NCBI GenBank assembly: GCA_019638395.1
Contig: JAHBTX010000003.1
Location: 806,001 to 870,000, forward strand
DNA length: 64,000 nucleotides
Direction: 5' to 3'
Origin: Cyclobacteriaceae bacterium
GTDB lineage: Bacteria > Bacteroidota > Bacteroidia > Cytophagales > Cyclobacteriaceae
Shown: in pieces, positions 18,115 to 26,347 of the stretch
How positions within the stretch are numbered: position 1 is the stretch's first letter
How the letters are laid out: each line of letters begins with the position of its first letter
The notes under the pieces: model-generated
What the model was told of the DNA's origin: nothing
What the model saw: the letters and a program-made list of their open reading frames with translations, nothing else
Database searches by the model: none
Program-made: the position numbers and the translations under genes

Positions 18115-18801
18115 ATGAATACCCAACTTGTTGTATTTGATCTGGCAGGTACTACCGTTAAAGATAATCTGGATGTACCCCGCGTGTTACAAAAAGCACT
18201 TGTAGAATTAGGCGGAGTAAATACCAGCCTGCAACAAGCTACCGATTTAATGGGAATACCCAAACCGGTGGCCATCAAAAAACTGCTGCAGGATGGAGGC
18301 GTAACTTCTTTTGATGAGAAATTAATTGAAGCCATACATCGGTATTTTGTTGATAATATGATTGACTTCTATCGATACGATGTTTCGGTAGGTGAAAAGG
18401 AAGGAGTAAGCGAAACATTTGCTGCCCTAAAAAAAGTAGGTATAAAAGTAGCGGTAGATACCGGTTTTGACCGGGAAATTACAAACGAACTTTTGAAGCG
18501 ATTAGGCTGGGAAAAAAGGGGGCTGTTGGATGCGAGTATTACCAGCGATGAAGTAGCCAACGGGCGTCCGGCACCGGATATGATTTTTGAAGCAATGAAA
18601 CGTACCGGAGTAACAGATGTAAAACGCGTTGTAAAAGTAGGCGATACTGCCAGCGATATGCAGGAAGGCACCAATGCGGGTTGTGGTTTTGTAATTGGAA
18701 TTACAACAGGGGCTTATACACCTGAACAATTAGCGAAAGAGCCGCATACACACCTTGCCCAACAGGTAAATGAAGTGTTAACTATTATTGGCCTTGCGTA
18801 G
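18115..18801 (+). CDS. Phosphonatase-like HAD hydrolase (PhnX-like, TIGR03351 type)
   Basis: 228 residues, HAD superfamily. The nucleophile is D9 in 'FDLAGTTV'. The residue two positions on is Ala (A11), not the usual acid/base Asp: this D-x-A pattern is the PhnX (phosphonoacetaldehyde hydrolase) signature, since PhnX uses a Schiff-base lysine instead. A candidate for that lysine is K50 in 'MGIPK', lining up with the PhnX 'MGLLK' motif. 'VKVGDTASDMQEG' is the C-terminal acidic motif. The protein is shorter than PhnX (~265 aa), which fits the phosphonatase-like branch. It converges with the DUF5690 gene with a 17-base overlap. Predicted reaction: phosphonoacetaldehyde or a close analogue to aldehyde and phosphate. 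Confidence 0.85.
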   Translation: MNTQLVVFDLAGTTVKDNLDVPRVLQKALVELGGVNTSLQQATDLMGIPKPVAIKKLLQDGGVTSFDEKLIEAIHRYFVDNMIDFYRYDVSVGEKEGVSETFAALKKVGIKVAVDTGFDREITNELLKRLGWEKRGLLDASITSDEVANGRPAPDMIFEAMKRTGVTDVKRVVKVGDTASDMQEGTNAGCGFVIGITTGAYTPEQLAKEPHTHLAQQVNEVLTIIGLA

Positions 18802-20089
18802 GTTGTTGCTTTTTCCAGTATCGGTGCTTTTGATGAAAGTAAAGCATGGAGCCGAATATGAGCAGCGTGCCTGCAATGGACATCACGTACCCGCCAGTTA
18901 TGAAGAAACTGATCCAACTCAAACTTTTTTGAAAAAAGTTTTTGTAGAACAAAACGGCCACACTTCCTAAATAACCGAATGAATCGGCAACGTACATAAT
19001 AAAACCCACGGTGCTTACGTATTTGAATGCGGCAATCAGCCGATCGAAGAAAATACTATTGAATGGAATGTAGCCTAAGTATAGCCCTATTCCGACAAGC
19101 GTCATCCAAAGTACGGGGTTAATAAGTTGAGCTTCGAATAACAGGTTGGCAATGCCGATCAGAATCATGCCGAAGGCAATAATTAAATGGTTAACCATCA
19201 GCGCAAGCTTATTGTTTTTAATCAGCATTAAACTGCCGATACAAATCAAAACTATTAACGATACCGGAATTTCAGTTTTGGTGTAGATGGAAGGATCGTT
19301 GCCCATATTCAGACTCTTCCATATTTCGGCAGAAAAATTATCGCGAAAATCGCGAAATGCAGTAAGCAACACATAGCATAGTGTAAACAGAACAATGCCT
19401 GGCAAGAACGCGTGCGTAAAGGCTCTTCGTTCATCCGCATTCATGGGTAGCCGCTTGGTGCGCAATTGTTCATCTTTATCAGATGGGGGTGGAAGTTTAT
19501 CTAACAGAAATTGAAAAATTAACAGCGGTACTAAAAACAAACAACAGGCTACAAAGGGCATCCAGTATTCCGAAGTACCCCACGCACTCATGATGTAGGC
19601 ACCCGCTGAGCGGCATAATCCTGCTGAAAAAATAAAGCTAACGGCAAGTGATGCGCCCAGTACTTCTGTCATGCGCCTTCCTTCCAGGTAGCCAAAAACC
19701 ATTCCCCACACCATGCCCAACGGCAGGCCGTTTGTAAACAGAAAAACTATATTATAGGGTGCTGGCACCACTGCAAATAACAGCCACGAAACACCGGCAA
19801 TGGCTACCATCAGCAATATTCCGAAACCGCGAGAGTGAGCCTTTAATTCAGATATAACTTTAATTCCAATAAACTTGGCAAGTGCATACCCCATTACCTG
19901 AAAAGTTACCAGCCATACCTTATAATCAAATCCAGCAAAGGTATGCCCGCTAAAGGTGGCTACTGCAAACGTTTTTCGAAAAGCATACACACACGTATAT
20001 AATGCGAAGGCACAAAACGATGCATAGATCGTAAACCAAATTGTGTGGGTTGCTTCAAGCCATCGTGTAATCGTGTGCTTCTCAATCAT
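18785..20089 (-). CDS. DUF5690 family MFS transporter, possible organophosphate/phosphonate permease
   Basis: 434 residues with ~12 transmembrane segments in two halves, joined by a cytoplasmic loop near 215-235. TM1 carries 'YAFRKTF' with R38, resembling the 'RKNF' of OPA-family GlpT/UhpT. TM7 carries 'FRDFRDNFSAEIW' with R246 and R249, resembling the GlpT TM7 arginine region. In GlpT one Arg in TM1 and one in TM7 bind the phosphate. This is my own motif comparison and needs alignment. Its start overlaps the PHP gene stop by 4 bases (ATGA), so it is co-translated with a phosphonate-linked operon. Annotated generally as DUF5690 with no proven substrate. Confidence 0.82.
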   Translation of the reverse strand: MIEKHTITRWLEATHTIWFTIYASFCAFALYTCVYAFRKTFAVATFSGHTFAGFDYKVWLVTFQVMGYALAKFIGIKVISELKAHSRGFGILLMVAIAGVSWLLFAVVPAPYNIVFLFTNGLPLGMVWGMVFGYLEGRRMTEVLGASLAVSFIFSAGLCRSAGAYIMSAWGTSEYWMPFVACCLFLVPLLIFQFLLDKLPPPSDKDEQLRTKRLPMNADERRAFTHAFLPGIVLFTLCYVLLTAFRDFRDNFSAEIWKSLNMGNDPSIYTKTEIPVSLIVLICIGSLMLIKNNKLALMVNHLIIAFGMILIGIANLLFEAQLINPVLWMTLVGIGLYLGYIPFNSIFFDRLIAAFKYVSTVGFIMYVADSFGYLGSVAVLFYKNFFQKSLSWISFFITGGYVMSIAGTLLIFGSMLYFHQKHRYWKKQQPTQGQ

Positions 20090-20916
20090 GAATTACCAAT
20101 TCCGTTTTGGTTAAAGTTAACTTCTTTCCAAACACCATCTTTCAAGATGGTAATTTTTTTATAACCAGCTTTGAGTAATAAGGAAGCGGCAAGTTCAAAC
20201 TGATTACATAAATCTTTTGAATGATGAGCATCGGAACTAATGGTAACCCGGATGTTCAGCGTTTTCATCAATTCCAAGATCCAGGGCGATGGGTAGGTAG
20301 TTTCAGATTTTTGTTGGTAAATACCGCGCGTGTTGATTTCTATAATGGTATTGGTTTGCGAAACCACTTTCAACAAGCTTCTTATTTCTTGTTGGTACCA
20401 GGATTCGTTTTCATGAAAGTATTTGTTTTCCAAATTCTGAATTTTCATTTTGTCGAGATGGCCCAGTATATCCGGTTCAGATTCTACCAGCAGTTGGCGG
20501 GTAAGTTCAAAATACCGACACCAGGCTGCCCGGTAGTTGTTCTTAAAAATCTTTTCTAATCCTACTGTAAAAACAGTATGCAAGCCGTCAATTTCCCAAT
20601 GGGTATTTTCATATTGATCAACAAAATGAATGGACCCGATACTATAATCAATCTGGTTAAAATCTTTTGGACTTATTAAGCCGGGAATAAAATCAACTTC
20701 CAGACCTGCATAAATTTCAATAGGGCTGGTTTGTTTCATTACTGCAATCTCCGCCAGGTAAGCATCCAGCCGGGAAGGGGGCATACTCCATGGGCAATCA
20801 AAAGGTAATGGAGCATGCGATGAAAACCCCAGACTTTGCACAGCCGGATTTACATAAGCCGAAAGCGGCTCTTTGCCATCGCAATAGTTGCTGTGGGTAT
20901 GATAGTTGGTCCACAT
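20086..20916 (-). CDS. PHP-domain phosphatase, histidinol-phosphatase-like
   Basis: 276 residues. PHP-family metal motifs in order: 'HTHSNYCDG' (residues 6-14), 'GLEVDFIPG', 'GSIHFVD', 'DILGHLDKMK', 'EINTRGIY' and 'SSDAHHSKD'. It looks like HisJ/HisK histidinol-phosphatases, but it lies inside a phosphonate gene run (19 bases after the FAD oxidoreductase, overlapping DUF5690), not with histidine genes. A PHP enzyme of Eggerthella is known to hydrolyse a cyclic phosphate made by C-P lyase, so a phosphonate-linked phosphatase role is possible. Histidinol-phosphate as substrate cannot be excluded. Confidence 0.85.
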   Translation of the reverse strand: MWTNYHTHSNYCDGKEPLSAYVNPAVQSLGFSSHAPLPFDCPWSMPPSRLDAYLAEIAVMKQTSPIEIYAGLEVDFIPGLISPKDFNQIDYSIGSIHFVDQYENTHWEIDGLHTVFTVGLEKIFKNNYRAAWCRYFELTRQLLVESEPDILGHLDKMKIQNLENKYFHENESWYQQEIRSLLKVVSQTNTIIEINTRGIYQQKSETTYPSPWILELMKTLNIRVTISSDAHHSKDLCNQFELAASLLLKAGYKKITILKDGVWKEVNFNQNGIGNS

Positions 20917-20935
20917 GCGGCAATCGGTTAAGGAT

Positions 20936-22093
20936 TTAGTCTCTTAGTATTTGCTGAACACTTTTTTGCGCATAACCAGCCGAAGAAGTCATTCCTTTTC
21001 CTCCGATAGCCGTTCGGATATGAATTCGGTTTTCGATATCAATTTCTACAATATCTTTTTGCGGATGTTGGGAATAATAGCCGGCCCAGGCTGCGCTCAA
21101 CTTCCATTCTTTCATATCTACAATGCGCGCGGCCTCCTGCCACATCAGGTTATTAATGTGCTGATTGATTTCGTAACCGGGTTCTTCTTTCCCAACTTCC
21201 ACATACTCGTGCGAGTCGCCCACAATAACAGAACCATCCATTGCCTTTTTAAACAGGATGTGAATACCCCAGTTTTTAAGTTCTTGCAAGTGTGCCGGAG
21301 TTTTGATTTTGGAGAAGGATGGACATTCTTCAAACGATTCGTATCTGCGCGTGGTGAGGCCGGTAAGAATATTGCCCTCTAATGGTAATGCCGGCATGGG
21401 TTGGGTACGCAGCATTTGCAACTTGCTTATTACGATTCCACTTTTCTCAAAAATATCGGCAAACAGAATCTTAAACTCACTTCCATTACAGATTATAACC
21501 TTGTGGGCAGTAAACGATTGCCCGGCACTACTCACCACCTTTACCTGGTTGTTTAATACTTCGCAGGCCTGAATGGTTGTGTAATTTTGATAGGTAAGGT
21601 TGGAAAAGCGCTGGGTACAATACTTGAGTAAATAATGAATCAATACATTTGGCTCAGCGCTAACTTCCTGCGGAAAGAATAACCCTTCGCGGCAATATTC
21701 CGGATGCAGTACGGGCCAGCGACTAAGGCATTGCTGGGTGGTTAATATGTGCGCTTCATAGCCGCGCGCATCCATGCGTTGTTTTAATTCGTGCAGTAGT
21801 TGCTGCTCATCATCATCCGAAGCTATATAAACACTACCGTTTTGACGAATACCTATGTTATAGTCAGCTTGAATGGTTTTATACAATTGCGTGGCATAAA
21901 CTCCAAATTGAAACCAATCGTTACTCATACCCGAAGGTACCACTTGCCCGAAATTGCGAACGGTGGCCTGCATGGGTTGTTGATCCTTCTCCAACAGTAG
22001 TATCTTTTTGTTTGCAACAGCTGCGTGGTAGGCATGAAAGGTACCCAACACACCGGCACCAATAACAATCAGGTCGTAATGATTAGACTTCAT
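20936..22093 (-). CDS. FAD-dependent oxidoreductase, TIGR03364 type (phosphonate-associated)
   Basis: 385 residues, DAO fold. The dinucleotide motif 'VIGAGVLGTFHAYHA' is at residues 10-24, 'RNFGQVVPSGM' is the flavin-contact segment typical of this clade, and the C-terminus 'IGGKGMTSSAGYAQ' completes the FAD site. The TIGR03364 clade was defined by its repeated neighbourhood with TIGR03351 PhnX-like hydrolases, and both are here. Members are thought to oxidise the amine of 2-aminoethylphosphonate or N-alkyl relatives to an aldehyde, feeding the hydrolase without an aminotransferase. First structural gene of the minus-strand run, 57 bases after the regulator. Confidence 0.87.
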   Translation of the reverse strand: MKSNHYDLIVIGAGVLGTFHAYHAAVANKKILLLEKDQQPMQATVRNFGQVVPSGMSNDWFQFGVYATQLYKTIQADYNIGIRQNGSVYIASDDDEQQLLHELKQRMDARGYEAHILTTQQCLSRWPVLHPEYCREGLFFPQEVSAEPNVLIHYLLKYCTQRFSNLTYQNYTTIQACEVLNNQVKVVSSAGQSFTAHKVIICNGSEFKILFADIFEKSGIVISKLQMLRTQPMPALPLEGNILTGLTTRRYESFEECPSFSKIKTPAHLQELKNWGIHILFKKAMDGSVIVGDSHEYVEVGKEEPGYEINQHINNLMWQEAARIVDMKEWKLSAAWAGYYSQHPQKDIVEIDIENRIHIRTAIGGKGMTSSAGYAQKSVQQILRD

Positions 22094-22150
22094 AGTATTA
22101 ATTCAGTTTGCAAAGTGAGCAAAATGTAACGCATTGTTATACTTGAAATT

Positions 22151-22723
22151 TTATTTAGTTGTTAAGAAGTAACAAACCAACATGGTAACCTGTTTGCGAA
22201 AGGGATTAAGCGGATGATGGGGCCTTGAAGCGTCAAAGTAAAGCGAATCACCTTCTTGCAACAAAAGTTCTTCATCTTCAATTCGATACAAACAACGCCC
22301 TGAGATTATAAACTTAAACTCAAAGCCATCGGTGGTGGTGGGGTGGCTTTGTGTACGGGGTTGCAAACTCAGCAAAACAACCTCCATGGTAGTAGCGTGC
22401 ATATTTTGAGTTAAAATGGCCTGATATTTAAAGCCGGGGCGCTCTTCTTTTTGAATTACCTGATAATCTGCTTTCCGGATTAGCAAATAATTTTTGCCCT
22501 GTACCAGTTTCATATCTTCAAAAAAATCCTGCGTGGATACTTCAAGTCCTTGCACAATTTGTAAGAAAACCGGTAGCGATGGAATGGTTCTTGAGTTTTC
22601 AATTTTAGATAACAAGCCTTTGGTTATGTGCGCCCGTTCGCTAAGCACCTGCAGGGTTAACCCGCGTGCATTTCGTAATGCCTTGATTCTTTTGCCAATG
22701 CGCCCAATCAGTTCGTCTTGCAT
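22151..22723 (-). CDS. XRE-family HTH regulator with C-terminal cupin sensor
   Basis: 190 residues from the ATG at 22723, chosen because 'MQDELIGRIGKRIKALRNARGLTLQ' is the normal start for this family; the frame runs 31 codons further without homology. HTH_3 domain at ~8-62 ('LSERAHITKGLLSKIENSRTIPS'), then a RmlC-type cupin at ~105-185 ('EFKFIISGRCLYRI', 'LLQEGDSLYFDASRPHHPLNP'). Such proteins bind a small ligand in the cupin. It is upstream of the oxidoreductase in the same direction and divergent from the SusC gene at 22971, the ideal position to control both phosphonate catabolism and uptake. Confidence 0.9.
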   Translation of the reverse strand: MQDELIGRIGKRIKALRNARGLTLQVLSERAHITKGLLSKIENSRTIPSLPVFLQIVQGLEVSTQDFFEDMKLVQGKNYLLIRKADYQVIQKEERPGFKYQAILTQNMHATTMEVVLLSLQPRTQSHPTTTDGFEFKFIISGRCLYRIEDEELLLQEGDSLYFDASRPHHPLNPFRKQVTMLVCYFLTTK

Positions 22724-22938
22724 GTTGTTTTTGTTTCCTATTTGGAAACTTTTTCGGATGCTGCAAAGCCGCGATTGATTTATTAATCGAATGTTAACAC
22801 AAAAATGAACCTTCAAATAGCAGATTCAGGGTTTCATATATGTCAATTTACTGAAAGGTTATTAAAGTTTGCTTTTGATGTGGGCTAATTAATGAAGCCA
22901 TAATTTATAACTAAAAGCCGGGTTATCTGGATTGTGAA

Positions 22939-22960
22939 GTTTTGAGCTAAAATTCAAAAC
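22939..22960. promoter_or_regulatory. Inverted repeat before susC start, candidate operator or hairpin
   Basis: GTTTTGA (22939-22945) and TCAAAAC (22954-22960) form a perfect 7-base inverted repeat with an 8-base spacer, ending 10 bases before the SusC ATG. It lies in the 247-base divergent gap with the XRE regulator gene. It could be a regulator site or a leader hairpin. The symmetry is short, so the call is tentative. Confidence 0.35.
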
Positions 22961-22970
22961 CAAACATCCT

Positions 22971-25900
22971 ATGAATCAACCGCTACAAGTTTTTAAAATC
23001 ACAGGGCGATCGTTCTATGCGATTGCCGTGCTGTTGCTTGGGTTGGCAGGCTTTTCTGCCTCTGCGCAAAGCATCGTTTCCGGTAAGGTTATTTCGGCTG
23101 ATGATAACAGCCCAATACCCGGTGTAAATATTTTAGTTAAAGGTACTTCGAATGGTACCATTACCAATGCGGATGGCATGTACTCAATAACCGCAGGCCA
23201 ATCGGATATATTGGTGTTTTCGTTTGTAGGTTTTAAAGTACAGGAGGTGGCTGTTAGTGGCCGGACAAACGTAGATGTTACCCTGGCGGTAGATGCTACG
23301 GAACTTGCCGAGGTTGTTGTAACAGCTTTGGGTATCGAAAAAGATAAAAAGGCACTGGGCTATGCGCTGCAAAGTATAGGTTCTGAAAGCCTTACAACCG
23401 CACGCGAAACCAATGTTGTTAATCAATTGGCAGGTAAGGTTGCCGGTGTAACGGTTATCGGCAGCCCTTCCGGTATTGGTGGTTCATCGCGGGTAAGCAT
23501 CCGGGGCGAGCGCTCGGTTGACTTAAATAAAAATCAACCTTTGTATGTTATAGACGGAGTACCCATTAGTAATGGTATAACAGGTACTTCAGGTAGAAAC
23601 AATCTGGAAGTTGATTTTGGTAATGGTGCCGGCTTTGTAAATGCCGATGACATAGAAAGCATGGTAGTATTAAAAGGTGCTGCTGCGGCTGCCCTCTATG
23701 GTTCGCGCGCTGCCAATGGTGTAATAGTTATCAAAACCAAATCGGGTAAAGGCTCTAAAGGTTTAGGTGTTGAACTAAATTCAAACACTACGTTCGAAAC
23801 AGTATTACGATTGCCCGAGTATCAAAACGTGTATGGACAAGGGAATGGCAACGGAGGCGATTTTTCTTTTGTGAACGGTGCCGGAGCCGGAATGACTGAT
23901 GGTGTGGACGAAAGCTGGGGCCCTGCCTTTAATGGCCAGTTGTATCCACAGTTTAATTCACCACGCACATTAAATGGTCAACCCATTGCATTCAGAGGTG
24001 GAGATTTAAATGCACCGGCAGGAAGTGTAATAACACCTACACCTTGGTTAGCCGATCCGGATGGTATCAAAAATTTCTTTCAAACCGGCAGAACCCTTAC
24101 CAACAACGTAGCCCTAGTGAGCGCTAACGATAAAGGCGATTTCAGATTGTCTTACACCAACTTAAATCAAACCGGAACGGTACCAAATACGGATTTGAGT
24201 AGAAATACAATTTCATTTGGTGGTGGCTATAATCTTAGCTCTAAATTTTCAGCACGGGCCTTTGTAAGTTATATCAAGAGTGAGAGTGATAACCGGCCAT
24301 CCATCAGCTACGGTACTGAAAACATCATGTACCTGTTTAACTGCTGGTTGCCACGCAGTGTAAATATGAAGGACATGGAAAATTATTGGATGCCGGGCTT
24401 GGAGGGTAGAAGACAATTTAATTTCAATTACAACTACCATGACAACCCTTTCTTTACGGTATATGAAAACACCAACGGGCAGTATGTAGATCGGTTGATT
24501 GGTAATATCTCGTTGAAGTACGATTTTACGAAATGGCTGAGTTTGCAGTTACGTACAGCAACTGATTATGCAAATGAACGCAGGCAGTTTCGCAGAGCTT
24601 TTACTTCTCAACGCTTCCCATTTGGCCAGTATCGTGAAGTAAATATTGTAAGCGAAGAACGTAACTCCGATTTCCTGCTTACATTTAATAAGGAGCTTGT
24701 TCCTTCTACGTTTACACTAACTGCATCCGTGGGTGGTAATCAACTTTTTCAAAAATCAGAATTTCTGGAAGTAAATGCACCTCAACTCAATATTGCTGAG
24801 ATTTACAACCTCACCAACTTCCGGGCTCCGTTGCAAACTTCTCAAAGCGATGTGCAAAAGCGCATCAATAGTTTGTATGCATCAGCACAGTTGGGTTATA
24901 AAAACATTTTATTTCTCGATCTAACCGCTCGTAACGATTGGTCCAGCGCACTTACTTTACCACAAGCATTAAAAGATGCGGGTATCGGATCGGCCGATAA
25001 TTCTTATTTCTACTCTTCGGCTGCATTAAGTGCTGTTGTATCAGACATGGTAACACTGCCCGATTTTCTTTCTTTCTTAAAAGTGCGTGCCAGCGTAGCA
25101 CAAGTGGGTAACGATACCGATGCATTTACCTTTACACAATCCTACAACCCGGGCGATCCATTTGGAACTGCACAAGTTTATGGCGAAACCGACCGGTTAG
25201 CCAACTTTAGTCTTAAACCCGAAATCAGTACTTCGTACGAAACCGGTTTAGATGTAAAATTTTTCGGTGGCCGGTTAGGACTTGATGTTACATATTATCA
25301 AACCCGCACGCAAAACCAAATCTTGAATATTCCGCTTTCGCTTACCAGTGGTTACAACAGCCGGGCTATCAATGCCGGTGAAATTAAAAACTACGGGGTA
25401 GAGGTTATGGTCAACAGCATTCCGGTTAAACTGAGTAATGGCTTTCAGTGGAGTTTAGATATTAACTATTCACGCAACCGAAGCGAAGTGATGTCCTTAT
25501 CGGATGGGCTAACCAATTTCGTAATGGCCAGCCGCAGGGTAAGCATTGAAGCCCGCGTGGGCGAACGCATGGGCGATATGTATGGAATTGGTTTTGCACG
25601 GGTTCAAAACACAGACCCAACCAAGCCATACTACAGTGCCAATGGCCAGTTTGTTGGCGAAATGGTATTTGATGCACAAGGTCGCCCGGTACGTACGACC
25701 GAACGAATCAAGTTAGGTAACTATAATCCCGATTGGATGGCCGGTATCAACAACACCTTTACTTTTAAAGGAATTAAAGTTGGTGTATTATTCGATATCC
25801 GTCAGGGTGGTGAAGTATATTCCGAAACGCAAACGGTTGGTCGCGAAGGCGGTATTATAATCGAAACATTAGAGGGTCGCGAAAATGGTTATTACCCACA

Positions 25901-26327
25901 AGCATCAGTAACGGCCGATCCGCAATTGTTGAATGCACCGGAAGGTACCTACGTAGTTGGCAAAGGTGTGGTAGCCAATGGCGATGGAACATTTAGTGTA
26001 AACACCAGAAGAGTATTACCTCGCCAATGGCATACTGCCTGGACTGGCGGCCGCAACATTGCCGAAGGTGTTATGTACGATGCTTCGTTTGTAAAGCTGC
26101 GCGAGTTACAGGTTGGATATACGTTCCCCGATAAGTTTTTCAGCAAAACTCCTTTCCGCAGTGTTAGCATTGCTTTTGTTGGGCGCAACCTGGCATTATG
26201 GACTGATGTTCCGCACATCGACCCGGAAGTAATGTCTTACACCGGTGGAACTGCGTTGCCGGGTATTGAATACATGTCAATACCTTCTTCCAGAAGCTAT
26301 GGCGTAAACATTGGTTTGAAATTCTAA
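22971..26327 (+). CDS. SusC/RagA-type TonB-linked outer-membrane transporter
   Basis: 1118 residues. Signal peptide ~1-33 (GFSASAQS), carboxypeptidase-regulatory-like domain ~36-118 ('GKVISADDNSPIPGVNILVKGT', 'FSFVGFKVQEV'), plug domain ~125-235 ('VSIRGERSV', 'PLYVIDGVPI', 'IESMVVLKGAAAAALYGSRAANGVI'), then a 22-strand barrel ending in 'SYGVNIGLKF'. Length is typical for SusC. Pairs with the SusD lipoprotein 20 bases downstream. Divergent from the XRE-cupin regulator, and followed by three phosphate-ester hydrolases, so a phosphonate or phosphoester ligand is more likely than a polysaccharide. Confidence 0.95.
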   Translation: MNQPLQVFKITGRSFYAIAVLLLGLAGFSASAQSIVSGKVISADDNSPIPGVNILVKGTSNGTITNADGMYSITAGQSDILVFSFVGFKVQEVAVSGRTNVDVTLAVDATELAEVVVTALGIEKDKKALGYALQSIGSESLTTARETNVVNQLAGKVAGVTVIGSPSGIGGSSRVSIRGERSVDLNKNQPLYVIDGVPISNGITGTSGRNNLEVDFGNGAGFVNADDIESMVVLKGAAAAALYGSRAANGVIVIKTKSGKGSKGLGVELNSNTTFETVLRLPEYQNVYGQGNGNGGDFSFVNGAGAGMTDGVDESWGPAFNGQLYPQFNSPRTLNGQPIAFRGGDLNAPAGSVITPTPWLADPDGIKNFFQTGRTLTNNVALVSANDKGDFRLSYTNLNQTGTVPNTDLSRNTISFGGGYNLSSKFSARAFVSYIKSESDNRPSISYGTENIMYLFNCWLPRSVNMKDMENYWMPGLEGRRQFNFNYNYHDNPFFTVYENTNGQYVDRLIGNISLKYDFTKWLSLQLRTATDYANERRQFRRAFTSQRFPFGQYREVNIVSEERNSDFLLTFNKELVPSTFTLTASVGGNQLFQKSEFLEVNAPQLNIAEIYNLTNFRAPLQTSQSDVQKRINSLYASAQLGYKNILFLDLTARNDWSSALTLPQALKDAGIGSADNSYFYSSAALSAVVSDMVTLPDFLSFLKVRASVAQVGNDTDAFTFTQSYNPGDPFGTAQVYGETDRLANFSLKPEISTSYETGLDVKFFGGRLGLDVTYYQTRTQNQILNIPLSLTSGYNSRAINAGEIKNYGVEVMVNSIPVKLSNGFQWSLDINYSRNRSEVMSLSDGLTNFVMASRRVSIEARVGERMGDMYGIGFARVQNTDPTKPYYSANGQFVGEMVFDAQGRPVRTTERIKLGNYNPDWMAGINNTFTFKGIKVGVLFDIRQGGEVYSETQTVGREGGIIIETLEGRENGYYPQASVTADPQLLNAPEGTYVVGKGVVANGDGTFSVNTRRVLPRQWHTAWTGGRNIAEGVMYDASFVKLRELQVGYTFPDKFFSKTPFRSVSIAFVGRNLALWTDVPHIDPEVMSYTGGTALPGIEYMSIPSSRSYGVNIGLKF

Positions 26328-26347
26328 AAAGAAAGATCAGCAACATT

